DNA of 64,000 nucleotides from assembly GCA_030268105.1 (NCBI GenBank), contig BSDZ01000019.1:908001-972000 (forward strand). Reading direction: 5' to 3'. Position numbers and translations under genes: made by a program. The stretch comes from Volvox africanus (Eukaryota > Chlorophyta > Chlorophyceae > Chlamydomonadales > Volvocaceae). How positions within the stretch are numbered: the stretch's first letter is position 1; the number at the start of each line of letters is the position of its first letter. Of the stretch, positions 32,486 through 44,003 are shown one piece after another. Below the pieces are notes generated by a model. That model was not told the origin of the DNA, did not search any database, and saw only the letters and a program-made list of their open reading frames with translations.

Positions 32486-35310
32486 TCACCGTCTCCTCTT
32501 GGATGAGGTTCCTTTCTCAGTGGGTCTCGGCCCTTTGGCTTTGAGTCTTCGCTCATATTCCTCGATGGCTTCCACCAGAGGATCTGATTCTTTCAGTGAT
32601 GCCTCGGTTTCATATGTATTGTGAGTGGAATCATATCCTTCCCACTTGATAAGGTACTCTCGACGAGTTTTACCTCTGCCCCCACGGATTGAGACATCCC
32701 GATGATCTACAATGGCTTCAACCATGTAGAATGGTTCACCCTCAATAACGAGTGGTGAGGGTGGTTGTCGCTGAGCGTCCTCCTTGAATGGTTTCAGGAG
32801 TGACACATGAAAGACCGGGTGTAGGCGAGATTCAGCTGGTAAGCCAAGTTTTACCGCTGTTTCACCAATATTAGCGACAACTGTATATGGGCCGATGAAT
32901 TTTGGCATCAGCTTCTTAGTTCCAGGTTTTTTAAGGTTAATATTCTTGGTACTTAACAGCACTTTTTGCCCAACCTCATAACGCACGGGGCGCCGAGAAG
33001 AGTCAGCATCCTGTTTTTGTCTAGATTGCGCAGCCTGGAGACAAGTTTTAGCGAGTTGCAATCGCTTGCGCATGATGGTGGAGTACTCATCAGCAGCTGG
33101 CACTTTCGAGGGTATATGCAGGTCAACCGGCACACGCGGTTGCTGGACACCATTAAGCAAAAATGGTGTCATACCTGTCGAACGTTGTTTGGAGTTATTG
33201 ATAGCAAACTCAATCAACGGTAAGTGATCATCCCAATCATCCTGATTAGGGGAGATATAGTGCCGTAATGTCTCTTCCAGTAAGCGGTTCATTCGCTCTG
33301 TTTGTCCATCTGTTTGTGGATGGAAGGCTGTGCTCATATGGAGGTGGGTGCCCAATAGGCGAAATATTTCCTTCCAGAAATTGCTTGTAAAGCATGGGTC
33401 CCGGTCAGAGATAATGTTCTTTGGAAGGCCGTGCTGCCGGAATACAGTGGCTACAAAAAGGCGAGCCAACTCTTCCGCTCCTGCGGTCGTGTGTGTGGGA
33501 GCAAAGTGCGTCATTTTGCTCAGCCGGTCCACAAACACTACGATCGCATCATGCCCATTGCGAGTTGTTGGTAACTGGGTTATCAAATCCATTGATATGC
33601 TCTCCCACACGGAAGAAGGTATGGGGAGCGGCTGCAGCAAACCACCCGGCTTAGTGTTGGTTGGTTTGTTATGCTGACATTGAGGACAAGACTTGACGTA
33701 GGCCTTCACGTCAGTATCTAGTCCAGGCCACCAGTACGTTTGTGTGATCGCTTGTTTGGTGCGGTCAATGCCGCGGTGGCCAGCGCATGGGGTATCATGA
33801 TACTCTTTCATAATGACCCGTCGTAAGTCAGCGTGATTAAGGATGTAAATCTGGGACCCATTGTACCAGAAGTTACCCTTCTTTTTGAGCCGCAGCTTTG
33901 CTACCTTAGTTTTCGTGAGATTGGGATCACCGTCATACCCGCGGATGATTCGGTGTCCTAAGTCGCTGTCAATCAGCGCGGCAGAAAGCAAGTTGAGCAC
34001 CACGTCGTGGACCCGACTGATAGGGTCAGCTACGTTCACCCGACCAGGGCGATACTCCCATTTAAATGTGAAACGTGATAATCGCTCCATCCAACGAGCT
34101 TGGCGGCGGGATAGCTTATCCGCGCTTTTCTGTTCTTGGAGGTATACCAGTGGTTGGTGATCCGTGATCAACGTTACATCACTGGCGCCTTCAAGGTAAC
34201 AACGCCACTCTTCCAGGGCTAAGACAGTGCCGAGGCACTCTTGGTCTGTTGTTGAGTAGTTGTACTCTGCCTTATTGAATTTAGAACTGGTATAGGCGAC
34301 AGGGTGGTCATCCTGCAAGAGGACGGCTCCTGTGCCATGTATTGAGGCATCAGACCAAACTGTGAAAGGTTTATCAAGCTCGGGGAGTTTAAGTACTGGT
34401 GCATTTGTCAAGGCATGCTTCACACCCTGGAAGGCTGCCTCGCAGGCTTCGGTCCAGTGGAAGGGCACTTTCTCACTGGTGAGGGTTGTGAGGGGGGCCA
34501 CAAGGGAGGAATAACCCTGAATAAACCTCCTGAAATAATTGGCTAAGCCAAGGAACGCCCGCAGTCGCTTAATATCCGTGGGGACAGGCCAGTCTTTAAT
34601 GACTGTTACTTTGCGGTCGTCCACCTTTAAGCCTTCTTGGCTTACTTTGTGGCCAAGGAAGTGCAGTTCGAACCGGTTGAACTGACACTTCGACAATTTT
34701 GCCTTGAATTGGTGCTTTCGGAGCAAGGACAGTACCAAACGGAGGTGCTGTTCATGCTCGGCCGGGGTCTTACTAAAGACCAGTATATCGTCCAAGTACA
34801 CTAGCACAAATTTGCCAATGTAGTCAGTGAAGACACGATTCATCACTGCTTGGAACGCTGCAGGGGCATTGGTAAGTCCAAAGCAAAGTACCTTAAACTG
34901 AAACTGGCCCATGCCTGGGGCTATGAAGATCGTTTTCTCCACATCCTGTGGAGAGATCAGTATTTGATGATACCCCTGCTGTAAGTCCAGGGAGCTGAAA
35001 ATGGTAGCTCCTTGGAGTTGGTCGAAAAGGTCCGTAGTATTGGGCATGGGATACCGCCGTTTGATGGTCAGTTTATTAAGCGCACGGTAGTCTAAGACCA
35101 TGCGTAGTCCTTGCCCATTTGCCTTTTCGACAAAGAGAACTGGAGCCCCATAGGGTGAGGTAGAGGGTTCGATATATCCCTTATTGAGCAGTTCGGTAAC
35201 TTGCTTCTTGACCTCTTGTTGCTCCAGTTGGGTGAGTCTATAGGCTCGTTTAGCGGGTGGTATGGCACCATCCACTAAAGGAATCGTGTGACCAATGTCC
35301 CGGTCGGGGG
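32486..35310 (-). CDS. C8 pol: RT, RNase H, integrase, chromodomain
   Basis: Polyprotein part downstream of the B9 insertion, starting at PPDRDIGHTIPLVDGAIPPA. RT: GYIEPSTSPYGAPVLFVEKA, FSSLDLQQGYHQILI, FGLTNAPAAFQAVMNRVFTD and catalytic VYLDDILVFSK. RNase H: WSDASIHGTGAVLLQDDHPV and LITDHQPLVYLQ. Integrase: H-H-C-C finger (HDTPCAGHRGIDRTKQ and CPQCQHNK), then MDLITQLPTTRNGHDAIVVF, NIISDRDPCFTSNFWKEIF and PQTDGQTERMNRLLEETLRH as the DDE triad. Chromodomain near the end: EYLIKWEGYDSTHNTYETEA. Stop TGA. Open throughout, about 940 codons. The codons encoding MQILMSKREREVQHL just upstream belong to the B9 LTR. Confidence 0.93.
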
Positions 35311-35315
35311 GGAGG

Positions 35316-36139
35316 TGTTGTACCTCTCGTTCGCGTTTGCTCATAAGTATCTGCACGTCTGGAGACTATCGACACCGATGCGCGAGCACTTGCAAGTACA
35401 GCAAGGCAAGCGAGAGCAAACAGAGACAGCGGAAGACTTCAAGACGAAGAGAGATATAACTTACAGTCTTACAGATCGGAACGATGCAATGGACGAAATC
35501 GCCGTCAGCGCCGGAAGCAAGCAATCATCACGCGGCGGTGATTAGCGAAGTTCAGGCTTAGCTCGGGCTAAGTAGAATATCGTATAGTAATAGTAATGTA
35601 GAACACACAAGTGTTCTCCGGTATCAAATGTCTTATCTTGCTTAGCCGTCCTCGCATCTGTTATACTCGCAGCATCGCAATGCCGTACGATTCACATCAG
35701 GAGGCCGATCCTAGATGTGACAACCCTACTGCGTCTAGGCGATGTCTACGCATAACAACGTATAAGCCTTTCCGGCATTCACATGATGCAAGGGTCCGGA
35801 TAACGATATCCGGTTGCAGGGCATGCATCGTGACGAGTGCGGCGCTCTCAACGTGTGCCGTAATGAAGTAATATTATATCAGATAATATTACTTATTGTT
35901 TCGTAGCACGAGCATAATGCGCACTTCCATGCTTCGGGCTTTCATGCATGCTAGGCGGATTTGCCATGATGCGATGTTGCGATGGATAATGACAACATGC
36001 CAAATGCATATATAAATGTATGCGAATACATTTATATCATGCAGATTCATTCATATGTAATGCGTTCATCACAAAAGCACTTCGCCTCGTAGGATCGCGT
36101 CGACCTACGTGTTGGCGGGAAATGAACCGTAGCACAACA
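35316..36139 (-). repeat. 3' LTR-B of B9 (824 bp)
   Basis: TGTTGTACCTCTCG at 35316 to GAACCGTAGCACAACA at 36139 on the plus strand, identical in length to the right-hand LTR. Confidence 0.95.
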
Positions 36140-36157
36140 ATTATCCCCCCTCCCGTA
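36140..36157 (-). promoter_or_regulatory. Polypurine tract of B9
   Basis: Plus strand ATTATCCCCCCTCCCGTA, i.e. a GGGAGGGGGGATAAT run on the element strand that abuts the 3' LTR. Confidence 0.85.
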
Positions 36158-36198
36158 TGCAGCGTCCTCGCTGCATCATACAGCATCGACTGCAGGGG

Positions 36199-39100
36199 TC
36201 ATTGGGCTTGCGTGGCACGTTTGCGGGCTTCTTCGAGCAGGGGTTTCATGTCCTGTGAGAAGTTGCGTGCCGGTTCCCATGAGTTGTGCTCGTCGGTATA
36301 CCCTGTCCATTTAACCAAGTACTCGTGTACTGTTCGCTTACGTCGGTGTCGGCCCACACGACGCGCGCGATAATCTAACACCCGCTCCACATCGTAAAAC
36401 TTCTGTTTACCAGCAATCCAGGTCTCGGGAACTGGTTCGATCGCTGCGGGGGCGTTAGCAGGCTCAGGGACGGGTTCCGTACTACGATACGGACGAACAA
36501 GCGATACGTGAAACGTGGGGTGAATGGTCATATCAGTGGGCAATGTAAGCTCCACAGCCACATTCCCAACCATGCGCACGACAGGATACGGACCAATCCA
36601 ACGGGGTAAGAGTTTTCGGGATCCGTCGGCCAAGGAACGCAAGTTCTTGGTGCTTAGCAACACGAGTTGCCCCTCCGAAAACGTCACATCCTGCTTGGAT
36701 TTGTTGTAGTATTCCGTCGTTCGTTGCTGCGCCGCGTCCAAACACGACTTCGCGTCTGTGATTCGGGACATAAAAGACTTGGCAAAAAGTTTAGCAGCAG
36801 GCACATTCACTTCCAACTCACGCCACACGGGTAGCGCGGGATGAAATCCGTAGTTAAGAAAGAACGGACTTTTGCCTGTAGAGCGGTTAACAGCATTGTT
36901 AAGCGCGAATTCTGCCGCAGTCAAATACGTATCCCAAACGAGTGGTGTGCGACCAGCATAATTGCGCAACATATCACCCAACGTGCGGTTTGTGCGTTCG
37001 GTTTGACCATCAGTCTGCGGGTGATACGCCGTGCTCAGGTTGACGCGCATGCCAACTAGTTTGCAGAGCGCTTCCCAAAACTTAGACGTGAACTGTCCAC
37101 CGCGGTCCGAGATCACATTTTTGGGAATCCCGTGTAACCGAACCACATTATCGAAAAACAAACGTGCGGTTTGCTCAGCCGTGCAGGATGATGTGCATGG
37201 TGCTAGGTGAACCATCTTAGTCAGACGATCGACCATTACGAACACCGCATCGTATCCCCCCTCAGTTTTGGGCAGCGCGACTACGAAGTCCATGGAAACA
37301 CTTTCCCAAGGCGCATCCGGGACAGGCAACGGTTGCAACAACCCATGGCCCTTACCGGACAAAGCCTTATTGCGCTGGCACAGACTGCATGTCTGGACGA
37401 AGTTCGCCGCATCCTTAGCCAAACGAGGCCACCAAAAGGAACGTTGCACCAAGTCGATCAATCGCTTGCTACCAGGGTGTCCTGCTAACGGGTCCTCGTG
37501 GAACCGCGCAAGGATGTCGTAGCGTAGCGCGTCGTCGTTCGGAACGACGATTTGCGTAGCTGCACCCTCCGTCCGTAGCCAAAGGCCATTCTGCTTGCGA
37601 AGGTTTTCTACATTAGCCGGGTCCGCGAACCAGGCGTCTGCGTTGTAGGCAACCTTCAACCGCTCCGCGAGGTCCGTCGCGATCGGTACCTCCTCGCTAC
37701 GCGGCCGCACGACGGGCGCTGCCAAAATTGCAGCGTGTAGCGACGGATGTCGACTGAGAGCATCGGCAATATTCAATTTACCAGAAATATACTCCCAGGT
37801 GCAGTTGAACCTAGCTAGATATTCCATCCACCTAGCTTGACGGCGGTTCAACGTCGGAACGCTTTGCAAAAACGTTAGGGGCTTGTGGTCAGTCTTTAAA
37901 GTAAACAGGCGTCCCTCGAGGTAACAGCGCCATTCCTTCAAAGCATGCAGCACGGCCAGAAGCTCCTGTTCCCCGGTGGTGTAGCGAATCTCCACACCAG
38001 AAAACTTCTTACTCGTGAAGGCGATCGGTCGCCCTTCCTGTAACAATACAGCGCCGCTTCCAAATATTGAGGCATCAGACACTACCTCAACACGAAATGG
38101 CAACGAGTAATCAGGGAATGCAAGGGTGACATCTTCGGCAACGGTTCGCTTGAGCTCTTCGAATGCCCCCTGGCATTGCGACGTCCACGACTCGAGTGAA
38201 ACGAAAACGCCTTTGCGAGTTAAGTTAGTAAGCGGGGCCGCAATGATGGAATATTTTTCAATGAACTTTCGGAAATAATTGGTCAAGCCAAGGAACTTAC
38301 GCAGCTCCGTGAGGTTCTGAGGCGCGGGCCAATCGCGAACCACGGCGACCTTCCGCGGGTCCATCTTCACACCGGTGGCCGACACAATGTGGCCCAAATA
38401 TTCCACCTGAGGCTGCGCCCAAAAGCATTTGGCGCGTTTAGCAAACAATTGCTCCCGCCTCATAACGTCGAGCACGAGCCGCAGATGCTCCAAGTGCTCC
38501 TCGCGCGTCTTAGAATATACCAAGATGTCATCCAGGTAGCAAACAACGAACCTGTCGATAAACGGCCTAAACATTCGGTCCATAACCGCCTGAAACGTCG
38601 CAGGGGCATTAGTCAAACCAAACGATAGGACCGTATACTCAAAGTGACCGAAGGGCGTCCGAAAAGCGGTTTTCGGGATATCAGAGGCAGCGATGCGAAT
38701 CTGATTGTAGCCCTGTTGTAAGTCAATTGAGGAAAAATAAGCCGAGCCCTTCAGCTTCTCCAACGCGTGGCAAAGGGTAGCGATTTTTCATCGTATTCGC
38801 ATTCAACCCCCGGGAATCGATGCACATGCGCAAGGTCCCATCCTTCTTACCGACAAATAAAATCGGTGCAGAATACGGGGATGTGCTGGGGCGTATCATA
38901 CCCTTCGCGAGCAAATCCGTCACCTGGCGCTTCACCTCGTCCAGTTCCAAAGGACTCAACCTGTACATTGGCCGGGCCGTAGGCTGCGCTCCAGGCACGA
39001 GAGGGATTGTGTGATCAACAGGACGCATAGGTGGTAGGCCAGGGATATCTTTAAAGACGTCCTCATACTGCGACAGTAGGGCCTCAACCTCAGGATCCGC

Positions 39101-40249
39101 AGAAATCTGCGCGGTGGTGACACAACAGCTCACCCGCGGCCTTAAAAGCAGTCCGTGGGCACCCTTCCGTAACAAACGGACGGCCTCCTTACGCCTGACT
39201 AGCTCTGGTTCGATTCGCGCGGCCATGGCGGTCACAGCGAAATTAACCATAGGCACCGCCTCAGTTTCGCCCTCCTTTGGTGTGACATGTTCGAACGACA
39301 GGAAAGGTACCTTAATCGACAGAGTACCCTTGCACATATGCAGGGTTGCGGTCTCCATGTCGATGCGCGCGCGGTACTGTCGTAATGTCGACGACCCCAT
39401 TATGTACGGTGCAGTCTCTGCTAAGCCCTGCAGCACGTACGGCCGGGTCACAACACGCAAAGGGCCTATCGATAGGCTAAGGGTAATCCTGCCCACGATG
39501 GGATGCTTACCCCCGTCAGCAAGGGTAACCTGTGGACAATCAGACGACTCTGGGGACAACCCCAGCGCGTTCACCTCTGCGACAGAGATGAAGTCGTCGC
39601 TGGCACCGGTGTCAACAAGTGCCTTCAGAGTACGGCCATTCAAACCGATCTGAACCACAGGGACACGGTTATCTACGAGCGACTGCCCAGCAGACAACGT
39701 CAGTGCACTTAAGGCGGGTCCGTAACCAACGGCACCCCCATCAGGAGCTTCGTACCAAACGTCAACTGAGTAGGATGTCCCTGGCCACGGAGCCAGCGTA
39801 CCCTCCCAATCCACACCATTAAACAAAACGGTGCCCGGCTCGAACCGGTGGACATGCCGCATACCCCTTAACGATGCCTCTGCCTTGCGCCGACAGAAAG
39901 CAGGGAGTAATACACATGCAGCAGTGCCTGGATATTGACGCCTACATCTCCTGTATATGGCCAACTGTTCCGACATCTCACGCAGAGACGAGGGGATGAA
40001 CAAAACCACGTGGTTAGACAGATCGATAGACAACAGGGGACGGCGAGGTGTAAACAAATTACACAACGGGTCGAAGCAGAGAAGTCCCGTGCGTCCGTCA
40101 AGCGTGATGCGTCGCGCAATGACTCGCTCGATGTGTCCAAGTACACAAAGCAACAATGCCTTAACGGCTGGCCGTAAGGATGACCACCGACCACGCGTTA
40201 GTTCAGAAATCCCAGGTGGTGCCCCCTCCGCAGGAACCCGGGCAAGCCC
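36199..40249 (-). pseudogene. B9 pol with one frameshift in RT
   Basis: Continuous with gag after the UAG. From 40156: methyltransferase-like domain ([48 protein letters not shown]), protease ([20 protein letters not shown]), linker and RT start to NRYPLPRV. Near 38765, 11 bp corresponding to DDLLD codons are missing. Reading resumes at [20 protein letters not shown] (frame 38763-36199) with [12 protein letters not shown], RNase H SDASIFGSGAVLLQEGRPI, integrase finger CSLCQRNKALSGKG, DDE blocks MDFVVALPKTEGGYD, ISDRGGQFTSKFWEALCK and QTDGQTERTNRTLGDM, chromodomain EYLVKWTGYTDEHNSWEP, and end RATQAQ TGA. Everything but the frameshift looks functional. Confidence 0.92.
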
Positions 40250-41485
40250 CTATTTCGGCTGAGGTACAAACGGCGGCATTAGAGGGCAATCCTTCGTGGA
40301 ATGGTTCTCCGCACACCGTAGACAAACGTTGGCCAATTTTCGACGCTCGAATTCGGAACGATTGCAATTCCATTTTGGCATAAATGTGTCGTCCGTACGA
40401 GTACGCTTCGCGTTGGGGTCGGAACGCTGTGCGGCTGCCGACGACGGCGCACCACCACGCTTCCTGTTCCTAGCTGGGTCCGAGCTCGGACCTGCTCCTC
40501 CTGTACCACGGACACCCGAGCTAGCGCCCCCGCGCGCCTTGCGTTGCCCGTTGCTGCGTCGCGTCGCGGCAGTAGGCGTGGGGCGGGTCGCGCCGAGGTC
40601 CTGGTCGAGAGCTACAGCTTCCCCAAGCGGATCCTGCACTTGCACGGCATTTGCACGAGGGGCAGACTTGACTTCTTCCTCGCCGGCAAGGAGTCGTATC
40701 TCCGCGCCCTTAGCAAAAGCGACCAACGCGTCATACGACTTGATCTGCGCTCCAACCAAGTCAGTGGCGCACCATTTAGCCAAAAGTTTCGTTAGGCCTC
40801 GCCTAAACCAAAAGACACGCTCAGATTCGGTGAGGTCAGCAATGGGAGTCACAAGTGCTTCGAAGCGTGACTGGTACGCAGGTACATTTTCATCCCGACG
40901 CATGTGGTAGCTACCGGCTGCCAAAACGTTACGAGCTTCCACATCGCGTGCTTGAACCTCAGTAGCGAATCGTGCGAGCAAAGCGACGACCAACTCGTCA
41001 AAAGTATAGCTGCCCCGGGCGTTGGTCCAATTGCGATACCAATCCTTCGCTGCGCCCTCGAGGGTGTTACCAACGAAGAGACACCTGATACCGTCATTAT
41101 CGCCACCATGAACAGCCTGGAGATACTTTTTAGCGTCACGCACGTACGCACGAGTTGCATCGGCTATGCTATGCCCTGGTGTCTTGTCGGTCAGCGAAAT
41201 ATTGAGCCTAGGAACGGGAATCGACAATCTCATCACCTCAGGGATGTCATCATGCCCTCGAGCTTGAGGTAATGGCAAAACCCTTGGTCCAGCAGTGTTG
41301 TCCATATTCGTGTTCACTGCTGAATGCGGCACAATTAAGTGAGCAGGGGTCTGAAGTAAAAGGGGCTCTTGAGTGGCTCGCGCGCCAACAGTCTCAAGAC
41401 CTCTATCCGGTGCTCTAGCAGCCACAACAAAATCGGGTTGGCTAGCTAGGCTAGTGTGCGGCGTATCGTCGTGTTCCGTGGACAT
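40250..41485 (-). CDS. B9 gag (411 aa), UAG at end
   Basis: Begins MSTEHDDTPHTSLASQPDFV. Core blocks VMRLSIPVPRLNI, YVRDAKKYLQAVHGG, CLFVGNTLEGAAKDWYRNW, FDELVVALLARFATEV and RFEALVTPIADLTE. A basic Gly/Ser stretch precedes the knuckle CLRCAENHSTKDC. Same length as B5 gag. Stop TAG (40252-40250) followed by GGG; the pol frame stays open without shift, so a Gag-Pol fusion would require readthrough. The GC-rich antisense frame 40296-40910 is a shadow. Confidence 0.92.
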   Translation of the reverse strand: MSTEHDDTPHTSLASQPDFVVAARAPDRGLETVGARATQEPLLLQTPAHLIVPHSAVNTNMDNTAGPRVLPLPQARGHDDIPEVMRLSIPVPRLNISLTDKTPGHSIADATRAYVRDAKKYLQAVHGGDNDGIRCLFVGNTLEGAAKDWYRNWTNARGSYTFDELVVALLARFATEVQARDVEARNVLAAGSYHMRRDENVPAYQSRFEALVTPIADLTESERVFWFRRGLTKLLAKWCATDLVGAQIKSYDALVAFAKGAEIRLLAGEEEVKSAPRANAVQVQDPLGEAVALDQDLGATRPTPTAATRRSNGQRKARGGASSGVRGTGGAGPSSDPARNRKRGGAPSSAAAQRSDPNAKRTRTDDTFMPKWNCNRSEFERRKLANVCLRCAENHSTKDCPLMPPFVPQPK

Positions 41486-41705
41486 GGAGCACGAAGCGAT
41501 ACCCTAGATTTGCGTAATAGAAGCCGACTTCTATCGCAAAGGCAAGAGTACAAAGCGATTCGGTGAGCCTACCGACAGTACTCTTGAGAAGATTCAGTAA
41601 ACTCAGCAAGTACTTGCCCAGCTGAGTCCTGATCTCCGTAGTTTGGGCAATGAGAGTCGCCAACTGGTCCGGACGAACGCCGGTCTCAGTCGCCGCGGCA
41701 AGCAA
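41451..41705 (-). CDS. B9 leader ORF 2, overlaps gag start
   Basis: MLAAATETGVRPDQLATLIA followed by a Leu-rich amphipathic stretch (LGKYLLSLLNLLKSTVGRL), 84 codons, in a different frame overlapping the first codons of gag. B4 and B5 keep the same frame and peptide with substitutions, and A2 keeps nucleotide homology. It is not recognised as a known family. It might be a small regulatory or assembly peptide, or an exon joined to gag by splicing. Could be chance. Confidence 0.35.
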   Translation of the reverse strand: MLAAATETGVRPDQLATLIAQTTEIRTQLGKYLLSLLNLLKSTVGRLTESLCTLAFAIEVGFYYANLGYRFVLHVHGTRRYAAH

Positions 41706-41788
41706 TGCCGGTGCACTGAGATTACCTGCGACTCAGAGCGTACACTTACACAACAAGTGCAGCAATCTAAGCAAAAGCAATTAAACAA

Positions 41789-41884
41789 TTACAAACCGGA
41801 AGCGGCGGCGTCCAAAACGGCGCGGCCTAAGTCTTCGGCAAAAGTATCTAGCGGTCCTCGTGGTTCGTCGCTGGAACTCGCCAT
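41789..41884 (-). CDS. B9 leader ORF 1 (31 aa)
   Basis: ATG 41884-41882, peptide MASSSDEPRGPLDTFAEDLG then RAVLDAAASGL and TAA. Same position and near-same peptide as in B4 and B5. Confidence 0.45.
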   Translation of the reverse strand: MASSSDEPRGPLDTFAEDLGRAVLDAAASGL

Positions 41885-41930
41885 AGAAAGAACCTACTTC
41901 CGATTAGACAAAGAGAGACAGTTAGGCAAC

Positions 41931-41948
41931 GAACCTGTCTCGATACCA
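41931..41948 (-). promoter_or_regulatory. Primer binding site of B9
   Basis: Element strand TGGTATCGAGACAGGTTC, three bases from the 5' LTR. Confidence 0.7.
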
Positions 41949-41951
41949 AAT

Positions 41952-42775
41952 TGTTGTACCTCTCGTTCGCGTTTGCTCATAAGTATCTGCACGTCTGGAG
42001 ACTATCGACACCGATGCGCGAGCACTTGCAAGTACAGCAAGGCAAGCGAGAGCAAACAGAGACAGCGGAAGACTTCAAGACGAAGAGAGATATAACTTAC
42101 AGTCTTACAGATCGGAACGATGCAATGGACGAAATCGCCGTCAGCGCCGGAAGCAAGCAATCATCACGCGGCGGTGATTAGCGAAGTTCAGGCTTAGCTC
42201 GGGCTAAGTAGAATATCGTATAGTAATAGTAATGTAGAACACACAAGTGTTCTCCGGTATCAAATGTCTTATCTTGCTTAGCCGTCCTCGCATCTGTTAT
42301 ACTCGCAGCATCGCAATGCCGTACGATTCACATCAGGAGGCCGATCCTAGATGTGACAACCCTACTGCGTCTAGGCGATGTCTACGCATAACAACGTATA
42401 AGCCTTTCCGGCATTCGCATGATGCAAGGGTCCGGATAACGATATCCGGTTGCAGGGCATGCATCGCGACGAGTGCGGCGCTCTCAACGTGTGCCGTAAT
42501 GAAGTAATATTATATCAGATAATATTACTTATTGTTTCGTAGCACGAGCATAATGCGCACTTCCATGCTTCGGGCTTTCATGCATGCTAGGCGGATTTGC
42601 CATGATGCGATGTCGCGATGGATAATGACAACATGCCAAATGCATATATAAATGTATGCGAATACATTTATATCATGCAGATTCATTCATATGTAATGCG
42701 TTCATCACAAAAGCACTTCGCCTCGTAGGATCGCGTCGACCTATGTGTCGGCGGGAAATGAACCGTAGCACAACA
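41952..42775 (-). repeat. 5' LTR-B of B9 (824 bp)
   Basis: Differs from the 3' LTR at about five sites (for example CATTCGCATG here and CATTCACATG there). Followed at 42776 by GGAGG and C8 sequence. Confidence 0.95.
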
Positions 42776-42780
42776 GGAGG

Positions 42781-44003
42781 CCTTGAAGGTCCTCGAATAC
42801 ATCCTTATATTCCTCCAGTAATTCTGATAACTTCAAATTAGCTAGGAGATTATTCCCACCGGAACTGGGGTCAGGAGTTGGAGTGTGCTCCTCTGCTTGC
42901 ACAAGTAGGAGATAACTCCGTGCTCCTTTAGCAATTCGTTTGCCTGCTGCTTTCGCAGATACCGTCTCGACAGTAGTCGCTGCATAAAGTGTTGCAGTGA
43001 CATAGTTCATGAGGGTAATCGCATCAAGGTTAGCGTCGATACCCGGGGAAGACCAAAGGGATGGCGTAAATGTATACGCATCATTTGGCTTCTTATACAC
43101 TGTCAGGGTATGAGTTGCCCAGCACATTGTGGCTTTTCGTTTTCCTAACCAGTCATTAGCCAGGATAATATCAACACCTGGGACATCTTGCTTTAGAACA
43201 AGGAGTTTGACTGTGTCGTGGAACTTGTCAATTTGAAGATTGGTAACAACTGAGCCCTCAATCAGTTCTGTGTTGCCATTAGCCACTTTAACTGAGCTGG
43301 TAAGTGTGGGTTTGAGAGCAAGGGCCATTTTCGTAACGGCTGTTAGGGATATAAACCCGTCTGCGGTACCTTTACAATTGGCACCGGAATCGGCCAAGAC
43401 TTTGCAGGCCGTTTGGCACAGTTGAGCATCAAAGATCATAGAAGGTGTAGAACCAACTATGGAGTTCAAGTGCATGGTAGTGGACGGTCGGTCATACCAT
43501 AGCTGGAGAGGCCATGGGACACCGGGCATAAGCTCCCGTACTCCTGTGCAACTTTTCTTCAGGAACAATTGTTTCCCTGGTGCATATGTTTTGATCAGGC
43601 GAAAGCCTGCTGCTCGCATACTGTGCTCTATTGAGCTCCACTTGGGGACTACAAAGACTGCAGAGGTATTTTCTGGATCTTTGTGTTTGCAGGAGATATA
43701 GTGTTTTTGCCATTGAGCAATGTGATTGTAAGGAGGATTAATCCAAGCAAACTCACCCGCAAGATTATGGGTCGCAAATGGGTTTGATGGAGAGGCAAAA
43801 CGTGGACAGAGACTATTATTGCCCGAATCGTTACATGTGGCGTCAAAGGTAAATTGACGGCCGAGTTGGGTCTCAACCTGACGGAATTCATCAGGCCGGA
43901 ACATCCGAGCAGTCTGAGGGCTGTCGGTCATGGGCAACACAAACTCTCCATCTGGTGCAACCAGTTTAACTGGTTCACATTCCTCCACACGCTTGCCAGG
44001 GTC
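42781..44003 (-). CDS. C8 pol N-part: NPPY methyltransferase-like domain and protease
   Basis: Continues in frame after the gag UAG (DPGKRVEECEPVKLVAPDGE). Counting from the GTG codon at 43988: QFTFDATCNDSGNNSLCPRF near 45-64, FASPSNPFATHNLAG, WINPPYNHIAQWQKHY with NPPY at 84-87 (43739-43728), and SAVFVVPKWSSIEHSMRAAG near 109-128. This resembles Dam-type (N6-adenine) methyltransferases, in which (D/N)PP(Y/F) is catalytic. Aspartic protease follows with VLADSGANCKGTADGFISL at about 197-215 (active DSGA). The frame runs to the B9 insertion at 42780 and would continue into RT at 35310. Whether it methylates DNA is unknown; the length (about 120 residues) is short for a full enzyme. Confidence 0.82.

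Larger units (their letters stand above)
35316..42775 (-). mobile_element. Ty3/gypsy family B element B9, near-complete (7460 bp)
   Basis: Two 824 bp LTRs, GGAGG duplications at 35311-35315 and 42776-42780, primer site, leader ORFs, gag, pol and purine tract. The LTRs differ at about five positions. The only clear coding lesion is an 11 bp loss in RT. It is the best reference copy of family B here and the youngest large insertion in the nest. Confidence 0.96.

Noticed and set aside
35316..35545. Short frames inside LTR-B (…QVQQGKREQTETAEDFK…, …QILMSKLEGEVQ…)
   Set aside because: They recur only because the LTR is repeated; frames differ between copies and end at LTR borders.
40296..40910. 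Long GC-rich open frames antisense to gag (also at 24650-25264, 19626-20342 and 10150-11322)
   Set aside because: They mirror the gag coding frame, follow its codon bias, and have no domain of their own.
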